From a virus: a stretch of DNA of 45,604 nt. The notes below the pieces were generated by a model that ran no database searches, had not been told where the DNA came from, and saw only the letters and a list, made by a program, of their open reading frames with translations. The stretch is from positions 1 through 45,604 of IMG/VR virus record IMGVR_UViG_3300022821_000007; one strand, given 5' to 3'. The stretch's first letter is position 1. Each line of letters opens with the position of its first letter. This document shows positions 16,752 to 23,946 of the stretch, one piece after another. Made by a program: the position numbers and the translations under genes.

Positions 16752-17031
16752 ATTTCCCCCTAGTGTAAAGAGCCTCTATAATGTGACTTGTTTGTCCTCT
16801 CCAGAAATAATCGAGTAGATAATGTATGATCTCTTCTGGAGTCTTGTTATCAAACAGCCTGTGATAATCTCGATGCCTATACATATCAATGTATACCATG
16901 TTCTTGTTAGAAGTCTTTCCACCTCTTGAACTTGGGATGATATGATGACCATCGATTTTCTGACCTTGTGCTTTCTTCTTCTCTATCATTCGTCTCTCTT
17001 TCCGAAGTTTCTTCTTTTCTTTTGAAGCCAT
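16744..17031 (-). CDS. HNH-like endonuclease
   Basis: 95 residues from the ATG at 17031, chosen because it has a strong Shine-Dalgarno (AAGGAGG) at normal spacing; the frame stays open to 17094. A basic N-terminus is followed by DGHHIIPSSRGGKTSNKNMV and then MYRHRDYHRLFDNKTPEEII. This HHIIP.SRGG...N......(H)..YH.LF.N.TPEE pattern is an HNH/beta-beta-alpha-metal nuclease type found as small stand-alone phage genes. It is 288 bp away from the replication genes and next to accessory genes, and may be a mobile nuclease or have a packaging role. The leader type differs from most genes here, hinting at separate origin. Confidence 0.65.
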   Translation of the reverse strand: MASKEKKKLRKERRMIEKKKAQGQKIDGHHIIPSSRGGKTSNKNMVYIDMYRHRDYHRLFDNKTPEEIIHYLLDYFWRGQTSHIIEALYTRGKYV

Positions 17032-17140
17032 CTTGCTCCTCCTTATATAGTTGGTAGTAAGACCAAATTGCTTTGGCAGTATTGTGGCATCCAATTCTTT
17101 CTAATTCTTGCATAATCAAAAGAACTTTTACTAAACCCAT
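16907..17140 (-). CDS. 77-residue hypothetical protein overlapping the HNH gene
   Basis: The frame starts with a good Shine-Dalgarno (AAAGGAG, 7 bases ahead of ATG) and encodes a helical N-terminus (MGLVKVLLIMQELERIGCHN, then TAKAIWSYYQLYKEEQ). Its last 41 codons overlap the HNH gene in another frame and look like a low-complexity shadow (KEETSERETNDREEESTRSE). Either it is a true overlapping gene whose tail is unconstrained, or the N-terminus once belonged to the HNH protein and was separated by a frameshift. Confidence 0.4.
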   Translation of the reverse strand: MGLVKVLLIMQELERIGCHNTAKAIWSYYQLYKEEQDGFKRKEETSERETNDREEESTRSENRWSSYHPKFKRWKDF

Positions 17141-17177
17141 GATTGACTCCTTTTAGATTAACGTAATTAGCTGATTA

Positions 17178-17200
17178 CTATCACCAAGAATTAGTGATAG
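17178..17200 (-). terminator. 3' hairpin after the secreted-protein gene
   Basis: Perfect 7-bp stem CTATCAC (17178-17184) and GTGATAG (17194-17200) with a 9-base loop, 19 bases after the leftward stop at 17219. No T tract follows. Confidence 0.5.
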
Positions 17201-17218
17201 CATATAAAATAACTAAGT

Positions 17219-17698
17219 CTATCTAATGTCTAATAGCAATGGAAGACTTCTAACATACCCACCGTATGATACGATGACAGCTGAATAGTTTCCTGCTTGT
17301 AAAGTAAAGATCGAAGTGTGACCTGTTCCATAGTTTGCATCTTCTACTCTTTGTAGTTGTCCGTCTTTGTAAATCTCTACGTAGCTATTAGTAAACTGAT
17401 TAGTTAGCCACTGTAGTTTGACATTACCATATCCAGCAAACTCTCCTGGAAAGTATACGATTGAATCTGCAATAGAGATTCTCTCACTTCCTGGTGCTAT
17501 CCTGTTAGTAAAGACAACAATTAAACTACTAGAACTCGATGGTACTTGAATGCAAGCACCTAGTGCATCTTCTGTACCAGCTCTTCCACCTGATGTGCAA
17601 GAGTCTCCTAACGCAGCCGATGTTGTATTAACATTAGCTCCGGTGCTCAGTATTAGAGCGATCACAATCATAATTGCAATCTTATATAAATTTCTCAT
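17219..17698 (-). CDS. Secreted beta-rich protein
   Basis: 159 residues. It has a signal peptide (MRNLYKIAIMIVIALILSTG) with cleavage likely near TTSAA (about residue 28), then a short segment with two cysteines (DSCTSGG and GACIQV) that may form a disulphide. Residues about 60-159 form beta strands like an Ig or Ig-like fold (GYGNVKLQWLTNQFTNSYVE, then IFTLQAGNYSAVIVSYGG). It is the only obviously exported protein of the leftward arm and is transcribed with early or replication genes. A surface-exclusion or host-envelope role is possible; no family is recognised. Confidence 0.6.
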   Translation of the reverse strand: MRNLYKIAIMIVIALILSTGANVNTTSAALGDSCTSGGRAGTEDALGACIQVPSSSSSLIVVFTNRIAPGSERISIADSIVYFPGEFAGYGNVKLQWLTNQFTNSYVEIYKDGQLQRVEDANYGTGHTSIFTLQAGNYSAVIVSYGGYVRSLPLLLDIR

Positions 17699-18000
17699 AT
17701 ATTTAAAATGAATGATGTATTAAGTCCTGGTACTGGGTGATAGATTGGGCCTGTTTGGAAATCGTCACAGACAGTTATATCGAAATGATATCCTTTCTGC
17801 CACATCTTCAGACCGATTACTTCTTTTAATCTCTTTGATTCGATAAACCTGTCTGCTTTCAATTTCCCTTCTTCAGATTGAATGTAAACTCTCCAACCTA
17901 TCTTAACGAATACTTTGAGTAATTCGATAGCAGCTTTATTTATTTCTCCGTTCTTGATTAATACTCCTTCTAAATTGAATACGATTAAATTATCATTCAT
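17695..18000 (-). CDS. Degenerate HAD-like protein
   Basis: 101 residues. LIVFNLEGVLIKNGEINKAA, then LLKVFVKIGWRVYIQSEEG, matches the opening of HAD hydrolases (usual motif I DxD, motif II S/T). Here motif I reads NLEG instead of DxDG, so the nucleophilic aspartate is replaced and phosphatase activity is doubtful. Motifs III and IV could be K.DRFIESKR and TVCDDFQTGP (the DD could be motif IV). Small HAD-like phage proteins are often annotated as kinase-phosphatase fragments. ATGA overlap with the next gene suggests coupling. Confidence 0.5.
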   Translation of the reverse strand: MNDNLIVFNLEGVLIKNGEINKAAIELLKVFVKIGWRVYIQSEEGKLKADRFIESKRLKEVIGLKMWQKGYHFDITVCDDFQTGPIYHPVPGLNTSFILNI

Positions 18001-18274
18001 AAGTTTCTTCTGCTGCTAAGTCTCTTATCTCTCTAAAGTAAATACCATATTCTTCATCTGTACTTTGTCGCATGACATACTTCTTGTCTACGTATTCAAT
18101 TATTACTAGATCAGAAACGTTAGGTCCTTCTAAATTAATACAGTGTATTTGCTCTTTATCAATAATATACTTAGTTGCTATGTAGTCTTTACATAACTTC
18201 TTAGCTATATTAAAGCTCGTCGAATCTTTCTGCAATACTAGCCTTAGGTTTATTCCGACTTCTTTTTTTGACAT
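17993..18274 (-). CDS. 93-residue hypothetical protein
   Basis: Charged alpha/beta protein (INLRLVLQKDSTSFNIAKKL, then DLVIIEYVDKKYVMRQSTDE). No family is recognised. The start lies 65 bases inside the 3' end of the VRR-NUC gene, and the stop overlaps the HAD-like gene start by 8 bases, so it sits in a tightly coupled chain. Its C-terminus is acidic. Confidence 0.5.
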   Translation of the reverse strand: MSKKEVGINLRLVLQKDSTSFNIAKKLCKDYIATKYIIDKEQIHCINLEGPNVSDLVIIEYVDKKYVMRQSTDEEYGIYFREIRDLAAEETYE

Positions 18275-18629
18275 ATTGTTTTTCTACTTCTTTTAATTTA
18301 TCTTCTAGTATATTCTCATCCCAACAGATGAATGCTTCAAAGATATCGCATCGACTAAACGATTCTATGAACTCTTCTTGCTCGGGACTACCTTTTTTCT
18401 TTTTTGATTTTACTTCAATAAACATGAAGTGCTTTCTTCTTGGATTGTAAGCTAGCAGATCTGGAATACCTTTGAACTCTGCTTCTTTCTTCTTATATCT
18501 AACCTGACCACCAGAGCATCCAGCTGGTACTCCGCCGTTGTAGACTTTCTTCACATGATAGCCATATATAGCTAACTTCTGTACAATAGCATTAGTTACT
18601 ACTGTCTCTGGTTGTTGTCTTCTTTTCAT
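18210..18629 (-). CDS. VRR-NUC family PD-(D/E)XK nuclease
   Basis: 139 residues. The family signature is complete: GIPDLLAYNP (Asp57), then FIEVKSKKKKGSPEQEEF (Glu72, Lys74), plus NGGVPAGCSGG near residue 32. VRR-NUC nucleases are common in phage replication modules and cut branched or flapped DNA, so this one may resolve replication or recombination intermediates before packaging. The C-terminal tail is strongly basic (KKRSRNKPK). It lies downstream of polymerase and HD genes in the same transcript. Confidence 0.8.
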   Translation of the reverse strand: MKRRQQPETVVTNAIVQKLAIYGYHVKKVYNGGVPAGCSGGQVRYKKKEAEFKGIPDLLAYNPRRKHFMFIEVKSKKKKGSPEQEEFIESFSRCDIFEAFICWDENILEDKLKEVEKQYVKKRSRNKPKASIAERFDEL

Positions 18630-18631
18630 AA

Positions 18632-18802
18632 CTATTTACTATTAATTAATAAAGTAGACCCTACTATTTCTATTAGCAAATTTTCTTTGATTCTAGCTTT
18701 CATTCTTCTACATTTGCAATACATCCAGGTATGAAGATCGATTGGATTAGTAGGTTTAACTGGATTTTCGCAATGTGCGCAAACAATAGTTGTCTTTTTC
18801 AT
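18632..18802 (-). CDS. 56-residue zinc-knuckle protein
   Basis: A short frame fills the gap between the VRR-NUC gene and the membrane-anchored coiled-coil gene. It carries CAHC near residue 8 and CKC near residue 29 (TIVCAHCENPVKP, then MYCKCRRMKARIKE), the spacing of a small zinc ribbon. Its TAG is followed by the VRR-NUC ATG two bases later. Probably a nucleic-acid or protein-binding accessory; no named family. Confidence 0.5.
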   Translation of the reverse strand: MKKTTIVCAHCENPVKPTNPIDLHTWMYCKCRRMKARIKENLLIEIVGSTLLINSK

Positions 18803-18806
18803 AAGA

Positions 18807-19214
18807 TTAGAATTTTATATTATTTAAGTAAGAACAAGTTGGTTTGCATTTCTTGATTACTTCAGTGAAACTTCTTTGTACTCTCTCGTAAGCATCATCT
18901 TTGTCTGCTAAGTCTACATATAACTGATTGATCTCGTTGACTTCGTTATTACAATCACCTTTAACCCAAGTAGCAAAATATTCTTTGCATTCTGGGCATA
19001 CAAATTCTTTCAGTTCTTTCTCTCGTATAATTAGCCTCTCTTCTAATGAAATCTTCTCGCTTGTTAGTCTTCTTATTTTGACAGTATAAGAATCTCTCTC
19101 TGCTATTAATAAGTTATTTGCTTTTTGTAAATCGTCCTGTGAGTTATAGTATAGACCGAGAGTATATCCTAAGAACCCGAGAGCAATTACAATTATTATT
19201 TCTTGTAATTTCAT
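18807..19214 (-). CDS. Membrane-anchored coiled-coil protein
   Basis: 135 residues. One N-terminal membrane helix (EIIIVIALGFLGYTLGLYY) is followed by a long helical region (residues about 25-75, SEKISLEERLIIREKELKEF) with a CPEC pair and later CKPTC. An anchored periplasmic coiled coil is the layout of inner-membrane spanins, but the gene lies in the replication arm, away from the lysis genes. A membrane-bound replication or host-takeover role is equally possible. Confidence 0.45.
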   Translation of the reverse strand: MKLQEIIIVIALGFLGYTLGLYYNSQDDLQKANNLLIAERDSYTVKIRRLTSEKISLEERLIIREKELKEFVCPECKEYFATWVKGDCNNEVNEINQLYVDLADKDDAYERVQRSFTEVIKKCKPTCSYLNNIKF

Positions 19215-19218
19215 ATAG

Positions 19219-19779
19219 TTAATCTAGTATTGATTTATCAATATATTTTCTTGATGCTAAGTAATCACATAAGTGTACGAAGCATTCTAATTTACTACGT
19301 GGTATAGGTAAGTCAAGTCCACCAGTAGCTTTCCATCTCCCCATGTGAGATGCAATAGCATCAACGATAACTTGAAAGTCTTTCTTACTAATGAACGCTT
19401 GTTCTTGCATACTCCAGTTCAAATGTTGATAAGCAATCATAGGATGGTCTTTAAGTGTATGCTTACTATCTTCTAATCCATACTTGCACATATCATGTAA
19501 GATGATTGCTGCTCTTATCAAATTTTGATCGTGCTCATTAAAGCCATTATCTTTATTAAGTATGAATAGATCTTCTGCAATAGCGAATACTGCCATTGTA
19601 TGCCTTAGTAATCCTTCATCTCCTTCTGCAAACTCTGGATGATACTTTCCAGAACTTGATGCTTCTCTAATAAAGAAAGAGTCTGGTGCGAACTCTAGTG
19701 CTGCAATAACAAATTGAGCAACTCTTTCGTCTGTGATAAATCCTATCTGTGCAGATAGTTTCTTTGTTTCTTCTCTCAT
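19219..19779 (-). CDS. HD-domain phosphohydrolase
   Basis: 186 residues from the ATG at 19779, 4 bases after the polymerase stop; an earlier ATG at 19839 would overlap the polymerase by 56 bases. HD-superfamily metal ligands are visible: His60 (GLLRHTMAVF), His95-Asp96 (AIILHDMCKYG), His145 (SHMGRW) and Asp172 (HLCDYLAS). This arrangement is that of metal-dependent phosphohydrolases acting on nucleotides or RNA ends (YfbR/HDIG-like). Next to nucleotide-metabolism and replication genes, a dNTP or signalling-nucleotide hydrolase is plausible. The substrate cannot be read from sequence. Confidence 0.75.
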   Translation of the reverse strand: MREETKKLSAQIGFITDERVAQFVIAALEFAPDSFFIREASSSGKYHPEFAEGDEGLLRHTMAVFAIAEDLFILNKDNGFNEHDQNLIRAAIILHDMCKYGLEDSKHTLKDHPMIAYQHLNWSMQEQAFISKKDFQVIVDAIASHMGRWKATGGLDLPIPRSKLECFVHLCDYLASRKYIDKSILD

Positions 19780-19783
19780 ATTT

Positions 19784-22087
19784 TTATATTTTTCTTTTAC
19801 GTCTTCCTTTCTCTTCTTCGAAGTACTGCTCCCAATCATGTCCAGGATAAGCGCTAAAGAGTATTCTTTCTAGGATTGCGAATATCTTCGTATTCCAATA
19901 ATACGTCGTATCGTAATCATCTAAATAATTATATACACTGCAAGCTGTAATACCTTGTCCTCTTACTTTACCTGTTACGATGTATTTGACGTAACATCCT
20001 TTCTCCCAACTGTTATATCCTCCTTCTGTCTTCCCATTATCTCTTAACCATTTAGCAACTTTAACATGAGGTAATTTTGATTCTACTATAACTTCGTTTC
20101 CACTCTTATCGAACTTCTTCTTGTCATAGTCTTTAACATCCTTTGCTAATTTGATTTGTAGTGTTACTGTTTTCTTTTTAAGTTTGCCTGCTACTACTTT
20201 CTTCTTTATCTTTTTAAGCCAATTGATAATATCAGTCTGTGAACAATTGTCTAAGAGCATCATCTTGAATAACCTTCGTTGATACTTAGCAGCTATCGGT
20301 AATGTTTCTCTTCTCCTTTCTTCAAATCCTACAATCTTTAATTCTCCTTCCTCTACTTTAACGTATTTCTTTTTGACTGAAGTAAGTAAGACCTTCTCGT
20401 AGATTGCTTCTACTTTCAAATCAATATGACTAGTAATAACTCCGAAATGTTTAAACAAATGATATGCTATGAATTGATTAATCTCTAGTCTGAATGCATC
20501 TGGGTCTATTACATGGTCCATTGTAACAAAGACTGAATCAGTATCTCCATATAATACTTGACCTCCTGCTTCTTCAACGTATGCTTTAGCTAAGTAGATT
20601 AAGTAATGACCTGACAATGTAATTGCTTCTGCATTCTCTCTCCTGTAGTATCGAGTGAATCTAGCTCCTAGTATTCCATAGAATGAATTACTCATTGTCT
20701 TAAAAGCATACTGCTTAAAATATAGTGTTTCGTATTCTGGGTGATCATGCTCCATGTCTTTCATCACTCCATTCCTTATATCATTTCTAGCTGTTAACAA
20801 TCCTGTTATAATCTTGGGTATTATTCCTTCCTTCTTGTAGAACGTTTGCTCATTAGGAGAACTAACATCTTTGGAAGTCCTACGACGGTCTCTCCAAGTC
20901 TCAGGAGAAATATTAAAGGTCCTGATAATGCTAGGATAAAGACTAGTGAAATCAAAATGATAAACATCAGGATGAGTTCCAGGAATAGGTTCCAGCACGA
21001 TCCCTCCCTTATATTTATTATCGTTGTTCCCGTAGTTGTCCTGGCTCCAAGCTGGCTTAGTAGGAAATCTGGTACCGTCAGGAGAATTTCGTAGTATGTA
21101 CATATCCAAGATTCTAGATATTGCATATTCGTTCATGAAGCAACCAGTGATTGAACACTCAATCGCTTTCTGCCTACTTATTTTTAATTTATTATCTAAC
21201 TTAAGTAATAACATAACATCTTGTATGTTATACTCTTTCAATTTCTTAGGATTCTCTGTGTATAATTCCCATATCGTTTCGTCATGCTGCACTTTAGATT
21301 CTCCTAGTATTACATTTGATACTTCTTGAAGAGCAAAGCTTCTGACTTTCTTAATCAAGTCAATGTTTCTTTTATTAATCTCCATCATCTTTTGCATTAA
21401 GTCTAACTGAATCATCTGCCTCCAGTCATACCAGATCTTTAACTTCTTTGATCTTGCTTGTATGTATGGAACATCGAATCCTTCTGAATGCCAACCAGCT
21501 ACTACATCGTACTTTTCTATCCATCTGTAGAAATTATGTAAGATCTTCTTCTCGTCTTTGCAAGATGTATAATAGACTCTACCTTCTTGATTAACTCCTG
21601 CTATCGATACGATTCTGTCTCTGCCTATTTCTATTCCCTTTCCTCTGTCATCTGTTTCAATATCAAAATATAAGAGCCTAGGTTCTGTCTCTATTGGTAG
21701 CTTATGATCTATCAAGCATCGTTGAGCAGAATTAAGATCTGCTTCGTATGTTTTAATTCCTAAGACTTTAAGTTCTGACATGACTTCTTTCTTAGGATCT
21801 AAGACTCTTTGATTAACTGTCTTGCAGTATATCCTTACGAACTTACCTTCTCTAACCATTTTCAATATGAGTCCTTCTTTCTCGAAACTCTTTAACTCGT
21901 GCTGAATATCTTTAGCATCTCTGAATGTTATACAGAAGTAGTACGGATAGTCAGTTATAGTCAAGTAATTTCTACCACGATCATTTCGGTATACAAGAGT
22001 CACATCTTCTCTCTCTGTAAATGCTATGATATATGGACGAAACGTCTCTTTTAAGAATTGTTTGTATGTTACTACTCTTTTATTCAT
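19784..22087 (-). CDS. Family B DNA polymerase with 3'-5' exonuclease
   Basis: 767 residues. Exonuclease motifs: FDIET (141-145), VVAGWHSEGFDVPYI (195-209), EYNIQDV (285-291). Polymerase motifs: A, FDFTSLYPSII (378-388); B, KTMSNSFYG (463-471); C, YGDTDS (513-518); and KKKYV (572-576), equivalent to the KKRY template-grip motif. The length and the lack of terminal-protein insertions argue for an RNA-primed replicative enzyme, fed by the PrimPol-helicase at 25154. The thymidylate-synthase-family gene ends 1 base upstream, and the HD gene follows after 4 bases. Complete and probably active. Confidence 0.93.
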   Translation of the reverse strand: MNKRVVTYKQFLKETFRPYIIAFTEREDVTLVYRNDRGRNYLTITDYPYYFCITFRDAKDIQHELKSFEKEGLILKMVREGKFVRIYCKTVNQRVLDPKKEVMSELKVLGIKTYEADLNSAQRCLIDHKLPIETEPRLLYFDIETDDRGKGIEIGRDRIVSIAGVNQEGRVYYTSCKDEKKILHNFYRWIEKYDVVAGWHSEGFDVPYIQARSKKLKIWYDWRQMIQLDLMQKMMEINKRNIDLIKKVRSFALQEVSNVILGESKVQHDETIWELYTENPKKLKEYNIQDVMLLLKLDNKLKISRQKAIECSITGCFMNEYAISRILDMYILRNSPDGTRFPTKPAWSQDNYGNNDNKYKGGIVLEPIPGTHPDVYHFDFTSLYPSIIRTFNISPETWRDRRRTSKDVSSPNEQTFYKKEGIIPKIITGLLTARNDIRNGVMKDMEHDHPEYETLYFKQYAFKTMSNSFYGILGARFTRYYRRENAEAITLSGHYLIYLAKAYVEEAGGQVLYGDTDSVFVTMDHVIDPDAFRLEINQFIAYHLFKHFGVITSHIDLKVEAIYEKVLLTSVKKKYVKVEEGELKIVGFEERRRETLPIAAKYQRRLFKMMLLDNCSQTDIINWLKKIKKKVVAGKLKKKTVTLQIKLAKDVKDYDKKKFDKSGNEVIVESKLPHVKVAKWLRDNGKTEGGYNSWEKGCYVKYIVTGKVRGQGITACSVYNYLDDYDTTYYWNTKIFAILERILFSAYPGHDWEQYFEEEKGRRKRKI

Positions 22088-22088
22088 A

Positions 22089-22790
22089 TTAGTAATTCAT
22101 TAATTTATCCCAATCGCGTTTGTAAATATGTAAAGATGATGCGAACATAATAAACTTACCAACTGGTATTCCTAGCTCGTTAGCCATCCATTCTTGCAAT
22201 GCTATAGCTAACCAGATATCATTCTGGAAGTGAGTAGCAAAGTCTGTACTTCGCATATTGTAAATTATATCTAAGCTACCATCTCTTTTCATGAAGTGAT
22301 AGAACATTGAGCATGGTATTCTTTTCAGTCCCATTCTGTATTGGTCTATGTGTCTATCATGTATTTGAATAATAGCTTGCCTTGTTTCTGGATTATCTTG
22401 AAGCTCTTGCTTAACTCTTTTCAATTGCCAACACATTCTCTCTGAATATGTGTACTCGAAAGTTAATTCGTTAGTTAAGTTATTCTTTACTAAGAACTCG
22501 TTCCATACATCTTCTCTTATCTTATATGCATTACCAGGATTAACTTCTTTCAGACTGATTCTCTCTTTAAACTCTGCCAGACACCATGCTTGAGTAACAA
22601 GTGGCATCTTGTCTTTATCTGCTACATCTAATATGGTAAATGAAAATGCTTGTATCTCTCTTGTATTAAATTCTTCGTCTGAAGAAATACGTTTATTCTG
22701 CATCGTCTGCGTATGTACAGTCGATGCACATTTCTTAAGCTCGCGAGCAATATCATTGATAGCCATGCGACATGTTTCGTATATTCTCAT
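22089..22790 (-). CDS. Thymidylate-synthase-family enzyme, probably dCMP hydroxymethylase-like
   Basis: 233 residues. The catalytic block aligns without gaps to E. coli ThyA: Cys160 (RIPCSMFY; Cys146), Arg180-Ser181-x-Asp183 (Arg166, Ser167, Asp169), His221-x-Tyr223 (SLHIY; His207, Tyr209). At the position of ThyA Asn177, which selects dUMP, this protein has Asp191 (FQNDIW). Asp here is the known hallmark of phage dCMP hydroxymethylases such as T4 gp42. So the substrate is more likely dCMP than dUMP, giving 5-hydroxymethyl-dCMP or methyl-dCMP. An Asn (190) directly precedes, so a one-residue shift would weaken the argument. It is shorter than ThyA (264). Its neighbours are a dUTPase/dCTPase-like gene and a dNMP kinase. 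Confidence 0.75.
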   Translation of the reverse strand: MRIYETCRMAINDIARELKKCASTVHTQTMQNKRISSDEEFNTREIQAFSFTILDVADKDKMPLVTQAWCLAEFKERISLKEVNPGNAYKIREDVWNEFLVKNNLTNELTFEYTYSERMCWQLKRVKQELQDNPETRQAIIQIHDRHIDQYRMGLKRIPCSMFYHFMKRDGSLDIIYNMRSTDFATHFQNDIWLAIALQEWMANELGIPVGKFIMFASSLHIYKRDWDKLMNY

Positions 22791-22794
22791 AAGA

Positions 22795-23028
22795 TTATGA
22801 TTTAACTGGCGTCCAGTTTTTTATTTTCTTAGGATCTACTTTCATTATACACTTAGGATTAGTGCAAACATAAGTAGCTGTGTCATGTTGAGGAGCAACT
22901 AACTTCTGTTCCTCAACGATCTTTCGATACCTAACTAATTTCTGTTGCTTGAATTTACATTCAGGGCAAGTATGTAGTACGATCTCTATTAGAGATTCAT
23001 TAGTACTTTGATTTAATTCGTTTCTCAT
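22795..23028 (-). CDS. Zinc-ribbon protein
   Basis: 77 residues with two cysteine pairs, CPEC (about 21-24) and CTNPKC (about 55-60), separated by a basic stretch (KQQKLVRYRKIVEEQ). This is the pattern of a four-cysteine zinc ribbon such as those in transcription-factor or RNA-polymerase-associated phage proteins. It starts 29 bases inside the end of the dUTPase-like gene and ends 4 bases before the thymidylate-synthase-family gene. It may be a DNA-binding regulator; function unknown. Confidence 0.5.
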   Translation of the reverse strand: MRNELNQSTNESLIEIVLHTCPECKFKQQKLVRYRKIVEEQKLVAPQHDTATYVCTNPKCIMKVDPKKIKNWTPVKS

Positions 23029-23419
23029 TGACTTTTATTTTCTTCAGCACTAGTGTAGCTAATAATTCAGGGTCTATTCCTGATGCGAAACATGCATTAA
23101 TAAAATAGATCATAATATCTGCTACTTCATCGTAGTACTCGTTGATATCTGTGAAATACTTTGTTTGTCTCCATGTCTTTGCATTATTAAGTGCAACTAC
23201 TGCCTCGTTAATCTCCTGGATCATTCTCCAGAAAATGTTATTATTAATATGTTTACATACTTCTGGAGAATGTAAGTTCTTTCCATCTCCAAAAAGTAAT
23301 CTAGTTGGGAAACCTTCTATCTCTCCAAACTTCTTCTCGACTTCTTCCTGTGCTTTAAACATTTGTATAAGTAGATCTTTCTTTGGATCTGCTTTGATTG
23401 GCTCGTCTTTTATATTCAT
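23000..23419 (-). CDS. All-alpha NTP pyrophosphatase (dUTPase/dCTPase-like)
   Basis: 139 residues. The MazG/dimeric-dUTPase metal motifs are visible: RMIQEINEAVVALNN (Glu69, Glu72) and YYDEVADIMIYF (Glu98, Asp101), followed by LKKIKVNEKR (Lys-x4-Asn-x2-Arg) as in dimeric dUTPases. The family hydrolyses dUTP, dCTP or related dNTPs to monophosphates. In T4, such an enzyme (gp56) removes dCTP and supplies dCMP to the hydroxymethylase. The adjacent kinase and thymidylate-synthase-family gene fit the same pathway. The start ATG overlaps the kinase stop (ATGA). Confidence 0.7.
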   Translation of the reverse strand: MNIKDEPIKADPKKDLLIQMFKAQEEVEKKFGEIEGFPTRLLFGDGKNLHSPEVCKHINNNIFWRMIQEINEAVVALNNAKTWRQTKYFTDINEYYDEVADIMIYFINACFASGIDPELLATLVLKKIKVNEKRIKSKY

Positions 23420-23946
23420 AGTAGTTTAGAGTTTTTATAAATAAAGTCATAAGCTTGTTTAACAACTGCTGCTCTTGATACATCTCCATCAATATATACT
23501 TTCCTAAGACAAGAGTTATATACTACACTTTTGTATTTAGCAAGAATTGGTTGGATGTGATGTTCTCGTAAGAAATCTTCTTTCTCTGTTTCAAATCTCT
23601 TGATTATAGTTTCTACGTTAGTACTCATCTTCATTAGTAGCATTCTGTCTCTGTGTTGGTATTCAAATCTCTCCCAATCAAATAACAATGCAGGCTTATA
23701 GTTTCTCAAGACTGCTCCATATACTAACTCTGTAATATGACTTCTGTCAAAGATGTGAAATGTATCTGGTCTTTCTAATGCATAGTTATAAAGACCTCTG
23801 TATATTCCAATAGTCTGCTGACCACTTGCTAAAGTATTATCAGGCTTGATTGTGTTTTTATAAATTGTAGCAGGGATGAGGCGAGAGAGCCCTCTGATTA
23901 GTGACGATTTTCCACTTTTGTCAATTCCTTCAATTAATATAATCAT
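23416..23946 (-). CDS. Deoxynucleotide (dTMP-like) kinase
   Basis: 176 residues. P-loop GIDKSGKSS (7-15), a DRSH motif at about 67-70 equivalent to the DR(Y/W) of thymidylate kinases, and a lid-like basic segment at about 110-130 (IIKRFETEKEDFLREH). Phages use such kinases to phosphorylate dTMP or modified dNMPs. Next to a dCMP-hydroxymethylase-like enzyme and a dNTP pyrophosphatase, phosphorylation of hydroxymethyl-dCMP (as T4 gp1 does) is a reasonable proposal. It overlaps neighbours on both sides by 4 bases. Confidence 0.75.
   Translation of the reverse strand: MIILIEGIDKSGKSSLIRGLSRLIPATIYKNTIKPDNTLASGQQTIGIYRGLYNYALERPDTFHIFDRSHITELVYGAVLRNYKPALLFDWERFEYQHRDRMLLMKMSTNVETIIKRFETEKEDFLREHHIQPILAKYKSVVYNSCLRKVYIDGDVSRAAVVKQAYDFIYKNSKLL

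Noticed and set aside
20821-21126. Frames nested within the DNA polymerase gene (also 20846-21094, 21036-21329)
   Set aside because: The polymerase motifs run continuously through this stretch, so these are shadows.
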